A stretch of 64,000 nucleotides of DNA. It comes from Streptomyces pactum (GTDB lineage Bacteria; Actinomycetota; Actinomycetes; Streptomycetales; Streptomycetaceae). This document shows positions 8,493-17,258 of this stretch, in pieces (positions within the stretch are counted from its first letter, which is position 1; each line of letters opens with the position of its first letter). The stretch is taken from assembly GCF_016031615.1 (NCBI RefSeq), contig NZ_JACYXC010000001.1, positions 124,001-188,000 of the forward strand, read 5' to 3'. The notes beneath the pieces were generated by a model that was not told the DNA's origin, made no database searches, and saw nothing but the letters and a program-made list of their open reading frames with translations. The position numbers and the translations under genes are program-made.

Positions 8493-9791
8493 TCATCTGC
8501 GGCTCGGGGGGCGAACGGGAGGACCGTCACCGGGCCGCTGCACCTCGCCCTGGGCATGTCCTGCGAGCCGGGTGCCGGGCGGCGCGGTTCCCGGGCCCGG
8601 GGCCGTCCTGGTGAGGGCGAGAAGGCCCGTCAGGACCACCGCGGCCACCGCCACGGCGACGGCTGCCGGGCCGGACGACGCCCGGGCCACCGGTGGACGC
8701 GTCCGGCTCACGGGCGCGGCACCCCGGGCGGAGGGACGGCGCGGTGTCCGCGACCGGCGCGCCACCGCTGCCCGCAGGCAGCAGACGGCCACGAGGGCCG
8801 TGGCGGCGAGCAGGGTGGTGCGGGTGGTGTCCTGGAGGGGGTGGAAGAGGCTGTCGTGGAAGACGGCCGCCGCCCGCCGCGTCCGGGATTCCGCCGGGAC
8901 GGAGTCCAGGTAGGCGCTGCGGAGCCGGTCGAGGGCGACCAGGAGCGACGCCATCATGAGCGCCACGCCCGTGCCCAGGACGGTCAGCGTGCGCCGGCGC
9001 GCGGGTGTGGTCCAGACGGCGAGGGCGGCCAGGGCGGCGACCAGGACGGGCAGCCGGCCGCCCACGTCGTCCAGCAGACGCGTGAGGCGCTGGGCGGCGT
9101 CGAGCCGGTCGGCCTCCACCAGCACGATCGACCGGTCGAGGCCGGTGGTGGGCGGGACGTCGAATCCCGCGTCGGCCAGTTCCTTCCGCGCCGCGTCGAG
9201 GAGGGTGCCGACGTCGAGGGTGACGGTGCCGTCCCGGATCGCGACCGCGCTGCCGCCCTCGCCGGTGAGCGCCTGGACGACCGCGGTGTGGGCACGCCGG
9301 TTGGCGTCCTCCCACACCCCGGCGAACCCCTCGGTGGTCACGGCCCGTTCGACCACGCCGCGGACCACCTCGGCGATACGGGCCTGGTCCTGGTCGGACA
9401 GGGCCCTGGCCTGCTCGACCACCGACGGCGGTGCGCCGTTGCGCCGGAGGGTGGTGGCGAGCGCCGAGGTGACCTCCTCGTTGCCGGCACCCTCGGTGAT
9501 CCACTCGGTCAGGCGGACGGTCAGTTCCTGCCGGACCACCGGGTCCCTGGGGATCGGGGCGACGGTCGCCACGTACCGGTCGGTGTCGGTGATGACGGAG
9601 TCCACCCAGACGGCCACGACCGCGAGCGGCGCCAGCAGGATCGCCAGGCCGGTCAGCACCGAGCCGCACACCAGGCGCAGCCGCCGGTGCCGCACAGCCG
9701 CGGGAGGCCGCGGGCACGTGGGCCCGGGCCGTGCACCGGTGCGCGGGGCGCGCCGCGCACCACCGGGTTCCGAGTTCGCGCAGGACTCCAT
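8493..9791 (-). CDS. Integral membrane protein of unknown function
   Basis: A 432-residue protein. A first helix (LVCGSVLTGLAILLAPLAVVAVWV) is followed by VITDTDRYVATVAPIPRDP, a motif shared by a common streptomycete family of hypothetical membrane proteins. About 180 residues of predicted extracytoplasmic helices follow. Three more hydrophobic segments lie near LPVLVAALAALAVW, VLGTGVALMMASLLVAL and AVAVAVAAVVLTGLLAL, and the C-terminal tail is Pro/Arg-rich. No catalytic motif is visible. The start is uncertain. ATG at 9791 is preferred, but lacks a clear ribosome binding site; the frame stays open to a TTG at 9893. Confidence 0.7.
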   Translation of the reverse strand: MESCANSEPGGARRAPRTGARPGPTCPRPPAAVRHRRLRLVCGSVLTGLAILLAPLAVVAVWVDSVITDTDRYVATVAPIPRDPVVRQELTVRLTEWITEGAGNEEVTSALATTLRRNGAPPSVVEQARALSDQDQARIAEVVRGVVERAVTTEGFAGVWEDANRRAHTAVVQALTGEGGSAVAIRDGTVTLDVGTLLDAARKELADAGFDVPPTTGLDRSIVLVEADRLDAAQRLTRLLDDVGGRLPVLVAALAALAVWTTPARRRTLTVLGTGVALMMASLLVALDRLRSAYLDSVPAESRTRRAAAVFHDSLFHPLQDTTRTTLLAATALVAVCCLRAAVARRSRTPRRPSARGAAPVSRTRPPVARASSGPAAVAVAVAAVVLTGLLALTRTAPGPGTAPPGTRLAGHAQGEVQRPGDGPPVRPPSRR

Positions 9792-10330
9792 GGGGTGCTT
9801 GTGCTCACGGATGGCCGGGGAGATCCCTCTCCCCGCGCCTCCGTTCTGCTTTTTCCTGAGCGGTTCCGCATCTCGTACCGAATGAGAGCACAACCGGCAG
9901 GAAATCGACCAAAGTTAAGCATTTGACGTCCATCTGTGGCGTTCGGGTCCCCGTTCTCCCCGCCGCACGTCCGCCTCCGGCCACCGCGGCCGAGGAGAGG
10001 CCGCCGGTGGGGGCGGTGGGGTCACGGTGCCCGTCCGCCGCGGGAGGCCGGGCACCTCCACGGTGGTCCCGGACCGGCGGAGTGCGGGGGCGCGGTGACC
10101 CCGCGCACCCCCCTGGTGGCCGTGACGGGTCTACGGCGGGCCGGGCCGCGGTCATCGTCCCCGTCGCCGGTCGGAACCGGTCCGGGCAGCGCCAATCAGA
10201 ACCGGGTGGACATCGTTGCCCTCTTCGGGGGCGCGGGGAGCCGGGTCACGCGGGGCCGGCCGCGTACGGTCGCGGCGCGGGAGGGGCGCTCGCACCGGGC
10301 CGCCGCGGGAAGCCGGCCGCGGACCCGGGG
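9792..10330. other. Non-coding spacer with a lower-GC island
   Basis: No gene seen. A relatively AT-rich stretch at about 9880-9945 (AAAGTTAAGCATTTGACGTC) is the likely promoter region of the minus-strand membrane protein gene and contains the palindrome GACGTC. The remainder up to the reductase stop is featureless GC-rich sequence. Confidence 0.35.
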
Positions 10331-11359
10331 TTACGGGAGCAGTTCCAGCGTGATGTGAGGGGACAGGGCGCGCAGGAAGTCGGGGGCATCGAAGATCGCG
10401 CCCGCGGCGGTGACGCCGGTGGCGAGGGTGCGGCCGGTGAGGACGCGGTCGAGTGCCTCCACCACGAGGGGGGCCGTGACCGCGTAGATGTCCCGGCCGC
10501 GGGCCACCGCGCGGCGCTCGGCGCCGCCCGACCGGACGACGGCGTCGATCAGGAAGGTCTGGTCGGACCGTCCGCTGTCGTCGGCCGCGGACGGGGCCGG
10601 CGTGTCCGGGGCCGCGACGTCACGGACGGCCTCCACCGTCATGTAGGTGGTCACGTCCGGGATGGCGAGGTGGCTGGGCACGGTCACCACGTCGGCCATC
10701 GTGAACTCCGCGACCACCGGCCGCGGGCCCACCGGCGCGGGGAAGCTCCACTCCCGCACCGGCGGGGCGTCGGTGCGGTACTCCCACCGCCCGCCGGTGA
10801 AGCGCATGCGCCGCTCGCCGCGCCGCTGCCGCGAGACCGCGCCGGAGCGCCGCGTCCCGGCGGTGGGGTGCCAGCTGCTCAGGCCGTAGGCGATGTGCGC
10901 CTCGTCGGCCCGGGTCCAGTCCCCCATGGCCGCGGTGGTCAGCAGGTCGCCCAGTCCGCCGAAGAACGCCATCGCCGGGACGATCACCGCGCTCGCCTCC
11001 CGCGCCCGGTCGGCGAAGTGCGCGAAGGTGTCGAGGTTGGCTTCGAGTTCGGCCGCCACGTCCAGGTAGGGGATCCCGGCGCGCAGGGCCGCCTCGATCA
11101 CGGGTGCGGCCGTCGAGGCGAACGGCCCGGCGCAGTTGATCACGGCCGCGGTGCCGGCCAGCGCACGGTCGAGCGAGTCCGGGTCATCGACCGTCGCCAC
11201 CCGGGCCTCCGGTCCGCTCCGGTCGGCCGACGCCGTCAGCCTGCCGGCGTCGCGGCCGACCCGGACCGGGACGAACCCGCGCGCCACCAGCTCCGCCACG
11301 ACGAACCGCCCGGTGTGTCCGTACGCGCCGAACACCGCCACCTGCTGCCCCGCTCCCAT
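10331..11359 (-). CDS. Saccharopine dehydrogenase-like NAD(P)-binding reductase
   Basis: A 342-residue protein. It opens with a Rossmann nucleotide-binding motif VAVFGAYGHTGRFV, followed by VINCAGPF and AALRAGIPYLDVAAE, the pattern of the saccharopine dehydrogenase/trans-acting enoyl reductase family. The C-terminal half (VEALDRVLTGRTLATGV) matches the same group. The substrate is unknown; relatives act on amino-acid conjugates or on lipids. The ATG at 11359 was chosen over the longer open frame because the Rossmann strand starts right after it and GAAGGAACGG precedes it. It is divergent from a GlxA/AraC regulator 146 bp away, which probably controls it. Confidence 0.85.
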   Translation of the reverse strand: MGAGQQVAVFGAYGHTGRFVVAELVARGFVPVRVGRDAGRLTASADRSGPEARVATVDDPDSLDRALAGTAAVINCAGPFASTAAPVIEAALRAGIPYLDVAAELEANLDTFAHFADRAREASAVIVPAMAFFGGLGDLLTTAAMGDWTRADEAHIAYGLSSWHPTAGTRRSGAVSRQRRGERRMRFTGGRWEYRTDAPPVREWSFPAPVGPRPVVAEFTMADVVTVPSHLAIPDVTTYMTVEAVRDVAAPDTPAPSAADDSGRSDQTFLIDAVVRSGGAERRAVARGRDIYAVTAPLVVEALDRVLTGRTLATGVTAAGAIFDAPDFLRALSPHITLELLP

Positions 11360-11505
11360 GATCCCGTTCCTTCCGCACTCGGCCGTAGCCGGATGAACGA
11401 CGCGAGACCCCTGTTGGCCCTGCCGCGTTCCGTCATGGAGAGCCTGCCGCGGTACGACACCTCCGGCCCAGTGTCCGCAACGACACGACCCATACACTTC
11501 CGGAC
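11360..11505. promoter_or_regulatory. Divergent promoter region, reductase and GlxA-type regulator
   Basis: This 146-bp gap must contain both promoters. On the plus strand TACACT at 11493-11498 is a good -10 hexamer only seven bases before the regulator ATG, and no Shine-Dalgarno sequence precedes that ATG, so a leaderless transcript is likely. GTCCG at 11473 and CGGAC at 11501 form a spaced inverted repeat that brackets the -10 and could be an operator. Confidence 0.45.
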
Positions 11506-12459
11506 ATGCCCACCGTCGCACTGGCCGTCACCGACGGCATGCTGCACTTCGAGCTCTCCCTGGCGATCGAGGTCTTCGGCTCCGACCTGTCCCACCTCGT
11601 CGATCCCTGGTACCGCTTCCGGCTGTGCGGGCCGAAAGCCGTCCGGGTGGACCGCTTCACCCTCGAACCCGACCACGGACTCGACCACCTGGCCCGCGCC
11701 GACACCGTGATCGTCCCGGGCTGGGCCGACACCGACCGGGACCCGCCGGCCGAGCTGCTGGAGGCGGTACGGGCCGCCCACCGGGCCGGCGCGCGGGTGG
11801 CCTCACTGTGCACGGGCGCCTTCGTCCTGGCCGCAGCCGGCCTCCTCGACGGCAAGCGGGCCACCACGCACTGGGCGCACACCCGGGAGCTGGCCCGGCG
11901 CCACCCGGAGGTCACGGTGGACCCGGACGTCCTCTACGTGGACAACGGCAGCGTGCTCACCTCCGCCGGCAAGGCCGCCGCCATGGACCTGTGCCTGCAC
12001 CTGGTCCGCCTCGATCACGGCTCCTCGAACGCCAACAAGATCGCCCGGCGCCTGGTCGTACCGCCCCACCGGGACGGCGGCCAGGCCCAGTTCATCGCCA
12101 CCCCCGTCCCCGAGCCGGGCAACCACCCGCTCGCCGACCTCCTCCCCTGGGTGCTGGAGCGGCTGGACGAGCCGCTCACCGTGGAGAGCCTGGCCCGCCG
12201 GGCACGGATGAGCTCACGCCACCTCAGCCGTCAGTTCAGGCAGGTCACCGGCACCACCCCGCTGCAGTGGCTCCACACCCAGCGCATCCGCCACGCCCAG
12301 GAACTGCTGGAGACCACCGACAGCACGGTCGACACCATCGCCGCGGCCACCGGCATGGGCACCGCCACCACCCTGCGCCGCCACTTCGCCCGGGCTGTGG
12401 GCGTTCCTCCGGACACCTACCGCCGGACGTTCCGTTCCCGGCCCCACTCCGGCCCGTGA
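11506..12459 (+). CDS. GlxA-family AraC transcriptional regulator (DJ-1-like plus AraC HTH)
   Basis: A 317-residue regulator. Residues 1-180 form a DJ-1/PfpI-like domain (TVIVPGWADTD, then RVASLCTGAFVLAAAGLLDGKRATTHW with the nucleophile-elbow-like Cys). The last 100 residues carry two helix-turn-helix motifs (LTVESLARRARMSSRHLSRQ and TIAAATGMGTATTLRRHFAR). The DJ-1 part is generally a ligand-sensing, non-enzymatic module in this family. It is divergent from the saccharopine dehydrogenase-like gene and likely regulates it and itself. A second, exported DJ-1 protein is encoded about 1 kb downstream. Confidence 0.93.
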   Translation: MPTVALAVTDGMLHFELSLAIEVFGSDLSHLVDPWYRFRLCGPKAVRVDRFTLEPDHGLDHLARADTVIVPGWADTDRDPPAELLEAVRAAHRAGARVASLCTGAFVLAAAGLLDGKRATTHWAHTRELARRHPEVTVDPDVLYVDNGSVLTSAGKAAAMDLCLHLVRLDHGSSNANKIARRLVVPPHRDGGQAQFIATPVPEPGNHPLADLLPWVLERLDEPLTVESLARRARMSSRHLSRQFRQVTGTTPLQWLHTQRIRHAQELLETTDSTVDTIAAATGMGTATTLRRHFARAVGVPPDTYRRTFRSRPHSGP

Positions 12460-12757
12460 CACCGGCCCGGCCGGGGACGCGCGGCCGCCGGCTCGGCGGC
12501 GGCGCCACGGTCCGCCGGCCCCGTCACGACACCCCGGCACCGCGGCGCCTTCGCCCGCGACCCGGCGCCACGCCGGCCCGCCGGCCGGCGGAGGAACCGG
12601 AGCCGGAGGACCACCGTGGACCCACGAATCGGGCGTGCGATGTGCCGCGGCGGGGCCCGCCGGCCCTCCGGCGCGCGACCGGCCCGGGGTTTGTCCGCGC
12701 CGTGCGGGGTCATGCGCCCAGCAGGACGTCGTACCCGAACCGAGGAAGGTGAACAGC

Positions 12758-12931
12758 ATGGCCGCCGGTGAGAAGGCGCGGGCCAAGGTGGAACAGGCCG
12801 TCGGCAAGGCCGCCCAGGCAGCCGGACGGGTCACCGGCAGCACCAAGCTGGTGATGAAGGGGCGCGCCGCCGAGGCCCTGGGCAACGCCCGCGAGGGCAA
12901 GGAGTCGCTCAAGAAGACCGGTCGGCGCTGA
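12758..12931 (+). CDS. CsbD-like stress protein, 57 aa
   Basis: A 57-residue protein MAAGEKARAKVEQAVGKAAQ... with the alternating Lys/Ala/Gly helical pattern and a GNAREGKESLKK end typical of actinobacterial CsbD-like proteins. These are small abundant proteins linked to general stress regulons. GAGGAAGG lies just before the ATG at 12758. The frame continues upstream without a supported start. A degraded second copy lies at 19744-19949. Molecular function is not established. Confidence 0.8.
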   Translation: MAAGEKARAKVEQAVGKAAQAAGRVTGSTKLVMKGRAAEALGNAREGKESLKKTGRR

Positions 12932-13287
12932 CCGGCTCGCGGCACGGCGCCGTACGTCGCCCACTCCCGCAGGCCGTGCCCGCTCCCGGGGCCGCGCCGG
13001 ATCATGACGGCCTTACCTCGCACCTCCGGCCCGGCCCGCCCCACCTGGCGCCGTTCGGCCGGTCACCGGCGGACACGGCCGGCTTTCCGGCCCGCACGGG
13101 TCACCCCCACGCGGAAAATCTCTGGTGGACACGGCAGTTGGCGCACTGACGGAGCCCGGGTGCCCCGCGGCGAGGCACCGCGCCGCCCGGCCCCTCGCCG
13201 CATCGCCCGGCCCCGGTGCACGGCGGTCGTGACGGCGTCCGGCCGCGAGCACGTCCGCCCCGGTCCGCTTCCCGTCACCGGCGACAC

Positions 13288-13315
13288 TTGAGGCTGCCCG
13301 GTCTGGCCGTATCTT
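13288..13315 (+). promoter_or_regulatory. Vegetative-type promoter for the exported DJ-1 protein gene
   Basis: TTGAGG at 13288-13293 and TATCTT at 13310-13315 are separated by 16 bp, a good fit to a housekeeping sigma promoter. It lies about 145 bp upstream of the GTG start at 13461. It is the best element in the otherwise gene-free 12932-13460 interval. Confidence 0.55.
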
Positions 13316-13460
13316 CCGCGACAAGGGCACGCCTGCCGGTGTCACGGTGCGGCGGCCGCCGGGAGACTGGCCGCGTTCCCGTCTCACGGCCGGGCCCGTG
13401 GACGAACCGCTCCCCCACCGACCGTCGCGATCCGCCGGCGACGAACACCAGGAGAACCGT

Positions 13461-14198
13461 GTGAACCGACGTACCCTGCTGCGCACCGCGGCCACCGCCG
13501 GTGCCGCCGGCCTGGCGAGCGGCGTGCCCGCCGCCACGGCCGCCACCCCGGCGAGCGGTACCGCCTCGTCGTCCGGGTCGGGCGACCGTGACCCCTTACG
13601 CGCCCACGTGGTGCTGTTCCGGGGCGTCGAGGAACTCGACCTCGCCGCGCCCTACGAAGTGCTCGCCGCCTCCGGCCACTTCACCGAGCGCGACGTCGAG
13701 GTGCGTTACGTCTCCCTCGACGGTCCCGGTACCGTCACCGCCACCTTCGGCACCCGGCTCCGCGTGGACCACCGTTGGGCGCCCGAGGAGGCGGACCTCC
13801 TCGTCGTGCCCGGCGGCGGCTACGCCCGCCGCGAGGATCCGGGCGTCTGGGCCGAGATCCGCCGGGGCGCCCTGCCCCGGGCCCTGGCCGCCGCCCGGCG
13901 CCCGGGACTGACCATCGCCGGCCTGTGCACCGGCGTGATGCTGCTGTCCGCCGCCGGCCTCACCCGCGGCCGTCCCTGCACCACCCACCACCGGGCACAG
14001 GCCGACCTCGTCGAACAGGGCGGAGTCCTGAAGCAGGCCCGGGTCGTCGACGACGGCGACCTGGTCACCGCCGGCGGCGTCACCTCCGGACTGGACCTCG
14101 CCCTGTGGCTGGTCCGCCGTGAACTGGGCGTCGACGCCGCCCTGGGCCTGGAAGGCATGCTGGAGTACGAGGCCCGCGGCACCGTGTGGACCGCTTAG
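13461..14198 (+). CDS. Tat-exported DJ-1/PfpI-family protein
   Basis: A 245-residue precursor starting at GTG, with AGGAG at 13451-13455. The N-terminus MNRRTLLRTAATAGAAGL has a twin-arginine motif and an Ala-rich hydrophobic core, so export by Tat is expected. The mature domain shows DJ-1/PfpI features: HVVLFRGVEELDLAAPYEVL, DLLVVPGGGYARR, and the nucleophile-elbow Cys in LTIAGLCTGVMLLSAAGL. Relatives include isonitrile hydratase-like and amidase-like members. Export of a cytosolic-type fold is less usual. The substrate is unknown. Confidence 0.88.
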   Translation: MNRRTLLRTAATAGAAGLASGVPAATAATPASGTASSSGSGDRDPLRAHVVLFRGVEELDLAAPYEVLAASGHFTERDVEVRYVSLDGPGTVTATFGTRLRVDHRWAPEEADLLVVPGGGYARREDPGVWAEIRRGALPRALAAARRPGLTIAGLCTGVMLLSAAGLTRGRPCTTHHRAQADLVEQGGVLKQARVVDDGDLVTAGGVTSGLDLALWLVRRELGVDAALGLEGMLEYEARGTVWTA

Positions 14199-14360
14199 TG
14201 CTCCGGTCCCGTTCCGGCGACGGTGGGACAGGGCCCGGCCGGGGCGGGCGGGGACGGCCACCGCGTGTTCGCCGGGGGGCCCGGGGGCCGGCGGAGGCCG
14301 CCGGCGGTGCCGCGCGCGTCCGCGGCACGGAGCGGGGGCCGGCCCGCGCCGGGAAAGACC

Positions 14361-14391
14361 GGGCCGGCCCGCGGGGGTCGCGGGCCGGCCC
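14361..14391. terminator. Perfect 13-bp stem between convergent genes
   Basis: GGGCCGGCCCGCG at 14361-14373 and its exact complement at 14379-14391 enclose a five-base loop (GGGGT). The hairpin lies between the exported DJ-1 gene and the EamA transporter gene, which converge. There is no T-run, so it is a GC-rich, probably bidirectional terminator. Confidence 0.6.
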
Positions 14392-14474
14392 CTGTGCCGC
14401 AATGCGGCGGCACTCCCCGCGCCCCCCACCGTCAGCCGTCGCGGCCCCGTAGGCGGCACCCGGCGCCCGTTCGG

Positions 14475-14555
14475 TGGCGGCGTCAGGGGGTGGCGGTGTC
14501 AGGGGGTGGCGGTGTCAGGGGTGGTGGTGTCAGGGGGTCGTGGTGTCCTCGGGGG
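14475..14555. repeat. Minisatellite of 15-16 bp units across the EamA stop codon
   Basis: Units of the form TGGCGGTGTCAGGGGG start at 14475, 14491, 14507 and 14522, with a degenerate fifth from 14538. One unit is 15 rather than 16 bp. The array covers the last codons and stop (14530-14532) of the EamA gene. On the coding strand it gives the Asp-Thr-Thr-Pro tail. A change in copy number or a single indel would alter the C-terminus. Confidence 0.7.
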
Positions 14556-15621
14556 TCGCGGTGGACGTACAGGTGGCCGGGGCCGGGGCCGGGGCGGGGG
14601 CGGCGGTGCCCGGCCGTGGTGCGGGGTCGGCTCGGTGCTCCGTGGAGCCCGGCAGCGGCTCCGGGGCGGTGGGACGGTCGGTCGGGGCCGGCCGCGCCGC
14701 TCGGTCCGAACGGCGTTTCGCGGAGCGGCCGGTGACGATGAGGACCACCGCGCCGACGATGATCGCGCCGCCCAGGTAGACGTTGGCCCCGAGGGATTCG
14801 TCGCCCAGCGCCACTCCCAGGATGACCGCGATCACCGGGTTGACGTAGGCGTAGGTCGCCACGGTGTCGTTGGGCAGGGTGCTGTTGGCGTACATGTACG
14901 CGGTGAACGCCACGATGGAACCGGCGAAGACCAGCCACGCCAGCCCGGCCAGAGAGGCCGCGGAGACCTCCGACAGGCGCAGCCGGGCGGGTTCGCCCAG
15001 CGCCACGCCCAGGAGCAGCAGCATCACGCCCGCGGCGATCATCTCGATGGCGGTCACCACCATGGGGTGGGAGGGCAGCGGCGCGCTGCGGGCGTACACC
15101 GATCCGGCGGCCCACAGCGCGGAGGCGATGACCACCATGGCCACGGCTCCGGCGTGCACCTCCCCGCCGGGACCGCCGACCAGCACCCCGATGCCGACCG
15201 TGCCCAGCAGCAGGGCCGCGACCACGGTCGCCGCGATCCGGGTGCGGGTGACGAGCGCGTTGATCAGCACCATCCACACCGGCACGGTGGCGACGACCAG
15301 CGCCGCCAGCCCGGAGTCCAGGTGTTCCTCACCGGCGCTGACCAGGCCGTTCCCGCCGACCAGCATCAGGGCGCCGATGATGACGGCGGACCGGATGTGC
15401 GGCCAGGTCGGACGCCGCGCGCCGCGGGCGTGGCGCGGGCCCACCACGGCGAGCACCAGCAGTCCGGCGACCAGGAACCGGAAGCCGGCCATGAGGAACG
15501 GCGGGATGGTCTCGATCGCCACGCTGATCCCGAAGTACGTGGAGCCCCAGACGACCCAGACGGTGACCAGGGCCGCCCAGGACAGCACGCGTTCTTTCCT
15601 CATCCGCGGAAGCACCGCCAC
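14530..15621 (-). CDS. EamA/DMT-family transporter
   Basis: A 363-residue protein with ten predicted hydrophobic helices in two EamA repeats. The first starts WVVWGSTYFGISVAIETIPPFLMAGFR, the YedA/RhaT-type signature. The second starts SALWAAGSVYARSAPLP. A low-complexity Pro/Ala/Thr tail of about 55 residues follows the last helix. The GTG at 15621 has GAGG just upstream; an ATG at 15603 is possible. It is probably an exporter of amino acids or other metabolites. It is divergent from an Lrp/AsnC regulator, a common arrangement in which the regulator senses the exported amino acid. Confidence 0.9.
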   Translation of the reverse strand: MAVLPRMRKERVLSWAALVTVWVVWGSTYFGISVAIETIPPFLMAGFRFLVAGLLVLAVVGPRHARGARRPTWPHIRSAVIIGALMLVGGNGLVSAGEEHLDSGLAALVVATVPVWMVLINALVTRTRIAATVVAALLLGTVGIGVLVGGPGGEVHAGAVAMVVIASALWAAGSVYARSAPLPSHPMVVTAIEMIAAGVMLLLLGVALGEPARLRLSEVSAASLAGLAWLVFAGSIVAFTAYMYANSTLPNDTVATYAYVNPVIAVILGVALGDESLGANVYLGGAIIVGAVVLIVTGRSAKRRSDRAARPAPTDRPTAPEPLPGSTEHRADPAPRPGTAAPAPAPAPATCTSTATPEDTTTP

Positions 15622-15629
15622 TCAACCTC

Positions 15630-15655
15630 ATCTTTTTAAGTAAGATCCGATAATA
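15630..15655 (-). promoter_or_regulatory. AT-rich operator and -10 of the EamA gene
   Basis: Within very GC-rich DNA a roughly 45-bp AT-rich island holds the inverted repeat ATCTT-N7-AAGAT (15630-15646), the size and style of an Lrp/AsnC site. TATTAT lies at 15655-15650 on the minus strand as a candidate -10. The repeat sits 9-25 bp upstream of the EamA start, over the expected transcription start, so binding there should repress the transporter. The divergent regulator is the likely ligand. Confidence 0.6.
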
Positions 15656-15830
15656 GTTTCCGCATATTAGGTGTGGGAGAGTTCTTCGACAAGCCGTTCG
15701 ACCGGACCGAACGCCGGCACCGGCCGCGGCCGGTGCGCCCGGTCCACGGACACGGGCGCGCGGCGGTCCGTGACCACGGGCCGGGGAACGGGCCGGGCCG
15801 ACGGTCCGCGAAGTGGAGGAGCTGTCTTCG

Positions 15831-16340
15831 ATGAGTCGCCGACTGGACGACACCGACCGGGCGCTGCTGCGGGCCCTGAGCACCGACGGGCGCCGGACCC
15901 TGCGGGCGCTGGCCAAGGACGTGGAGCTGTCCGAGCCCGCCGTCCGGGAGCGGATCCAGCGTCTGGAGCGGGACCAGGTCATCACCGGCTACCGGGCGGC
16001 GGTGGCACCGGAGAGCGTCGACGCCGCCACCGCGGCGTTCATCGCCCTGCGCTTCGGCCCGGGCGAGGACGTCCGCAGCACGGTGGACGAGGCCCTGCGG
16101 CGCGAGCCCCGCGTCCTGGAGGCGCACCAGGTGGCCGGCGACGACTGCTACCTGATCAAGGTGCGGGTGGCGTCCACCGGTGAACTGGCGGACCTGCTGG
16201 ACCGCATCCGCGCCATCCCGCCGATCCAGAGCACCGGCACCACGATCGTGTTGCGCACCATCTTCGAGCGGCCCCTGCTGGCGGGCGACGCGGAACGGAC
16301 GCACGGCGACGGGCCGGCCCCCGGAGCCAACGGCGGCTGA
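15831..16340 (+). CDS. Lrp/AsnC-family transcriptional regulator
   Basis: A 169-residue regulator. The N-terminal helix-turn-helix runs LDDTDRALLRALSTDGRRTL to VELSEPAVRERIQRLERDQVI. The C-terminal RAM/AsnC ligand-binding domain includes VLEAHQVAGDDCYLIKVRV. The ATG at 15831 was preferred because GGAGGA sits ten bases upstream and the family pattern MSRRLDDTDRALL begins there; a GTG at 15813 is in frame. It is divergent from the EamA gene with a shared AT-rich control region, so it most likely regulates export in response to an amino acid. Confidence 0.92.
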   Translation: MSRRLDDTDRALLRALSTDGRRTLRALAKDVELSEPAVRERIQRLERDQVITGYRAAVAPESVDAATAAFIALRFGPGEDVRSTVDEALRREPRVLEAHQVAGDDCYLIKVRVASTGELADLLDRIRAIPPIQSTGTTIVLRTIFERPLLAGDAERTHGDGPAPGANGG

Positions 16341-16352
16341 CCCGGGGCCGGC

Positions 16353-16672
16353 GCGGACTCGGCGCCGGGCGTGCGGCGACAGGCGCCGCCCGGGCCTGCC
16401 GGCGGCCGCTCCCGGCACCGCTCTCCGGTGCCCGGGATACCGTCGGCTCGACGTGGTCCGACGGCACCACGAGCCGTGCCGGCGTCACCGCCCCGGAGAA
16501 CTGCGACGCCGGGCCGCGTGCGGCGCACCGCCGCGACGGTCCCGGCCCCGTCGGCGGCCTCGGACGTCACCTCGATGCCGTCCGAGGCCAGGATCATCCC
16601 GCAACCGGTCCGCGCGCCAGCTTGACCGTCGGCGATGAAACGGCGCGCGGAGATGTCCGGGCGCGCGGTCAT
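16353..16672 (-). pseudogene. Relic of a NarL/FixJ-type response regulator with an internal deletion
   Basis: Reading leftward from the ATG at 16672, the translation contains FIADGQAG, RTGCGMILASDGIEV, EAADGAGTVAAVRRTRPG. These are recognisable but degraded versions of the IADDQALVRTG..MIL and EAADG...AVRRTRPDV blocks of NarL receiver domains. Immediately downstream, from about 16488 in another frame, LVVPSDHVEPTVSRA and SGRRQARAA resemble the LuxR-type helix-turn-helix (LVVSEHTVKTHVSRVL ... RTQA). The phospho-acceptor region, the linker and much of the protein between them are missing. I read this as a gene that suffered a central deletion and then drifted. No kinase gene lies next to it. 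Confidence 0.55.
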
Positions 16673-17258
16673 ACGGCACTCCCGGGCGACGGGCTGTCAT
16701 GGGGTGTCCGACGGCCGGGGCCTGCCCGGCCGTCAGCTCGTCCCGGCGGGCCCCCGGCCGTACGCGCAGCCTCTGACGACCACGGCCGTTGTTCTGTGAC
16801 GGTGCCGAATCGTCGGAGCCACCGGTGCCGGTGAGCTCGTTCTCCCGTCAGGTGCCGGCCGGCGCCTATATACCTTCTCCTATTTCCGGGCGCGGATACG
16901 AGCGCCCACCCAGGAGTCGATCGGCCAGGAATTTCCGACGGAAGGCACCTTCCGCACACGTTCGCCCGCCACGTGCCCGACACAGCCACGCCAGCCGGCC
17001 GGGGCCGACCCGGAAGATACCGGCATAAGTCCAGGCGAGGCGGGGTGCGGCACGATTCGAATCAACAATTCCGTCGCGCTTTCTGTTAAATGTTGCCGCT
17101 GTTCCGCACCTTGAACCGCGTTCAGGCGCCGGGCCATAGTTCCGGACGCGGCGAGTTCCCACTCCCGCCGGGCAGGAACCACTCTTCGGCGATGCGACAT
17201 CGGCACGTTTCGGCGATAACCCCCCTCGGTTCCTGTCTGCTCCACGGAAGGAATCAAT
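16673..17258. other. Long upstream region of the secreted protease gene
   Basis: No gene seen. The right half is lower in GC, with GCCTATATACC near 16862 and the perfect palindrome GATTCGAATC at 17054-17063. This suggests a regulated promoter region for the protease. I could not assign -35 and -10 boxes with confidence. Confidence 0.35.

Noticed and set aside
14475..14555. Short regular repeats considered as a CRISPR array
   Set aside because: Units are contiguous with no spacers and are only 15-16 bp long.
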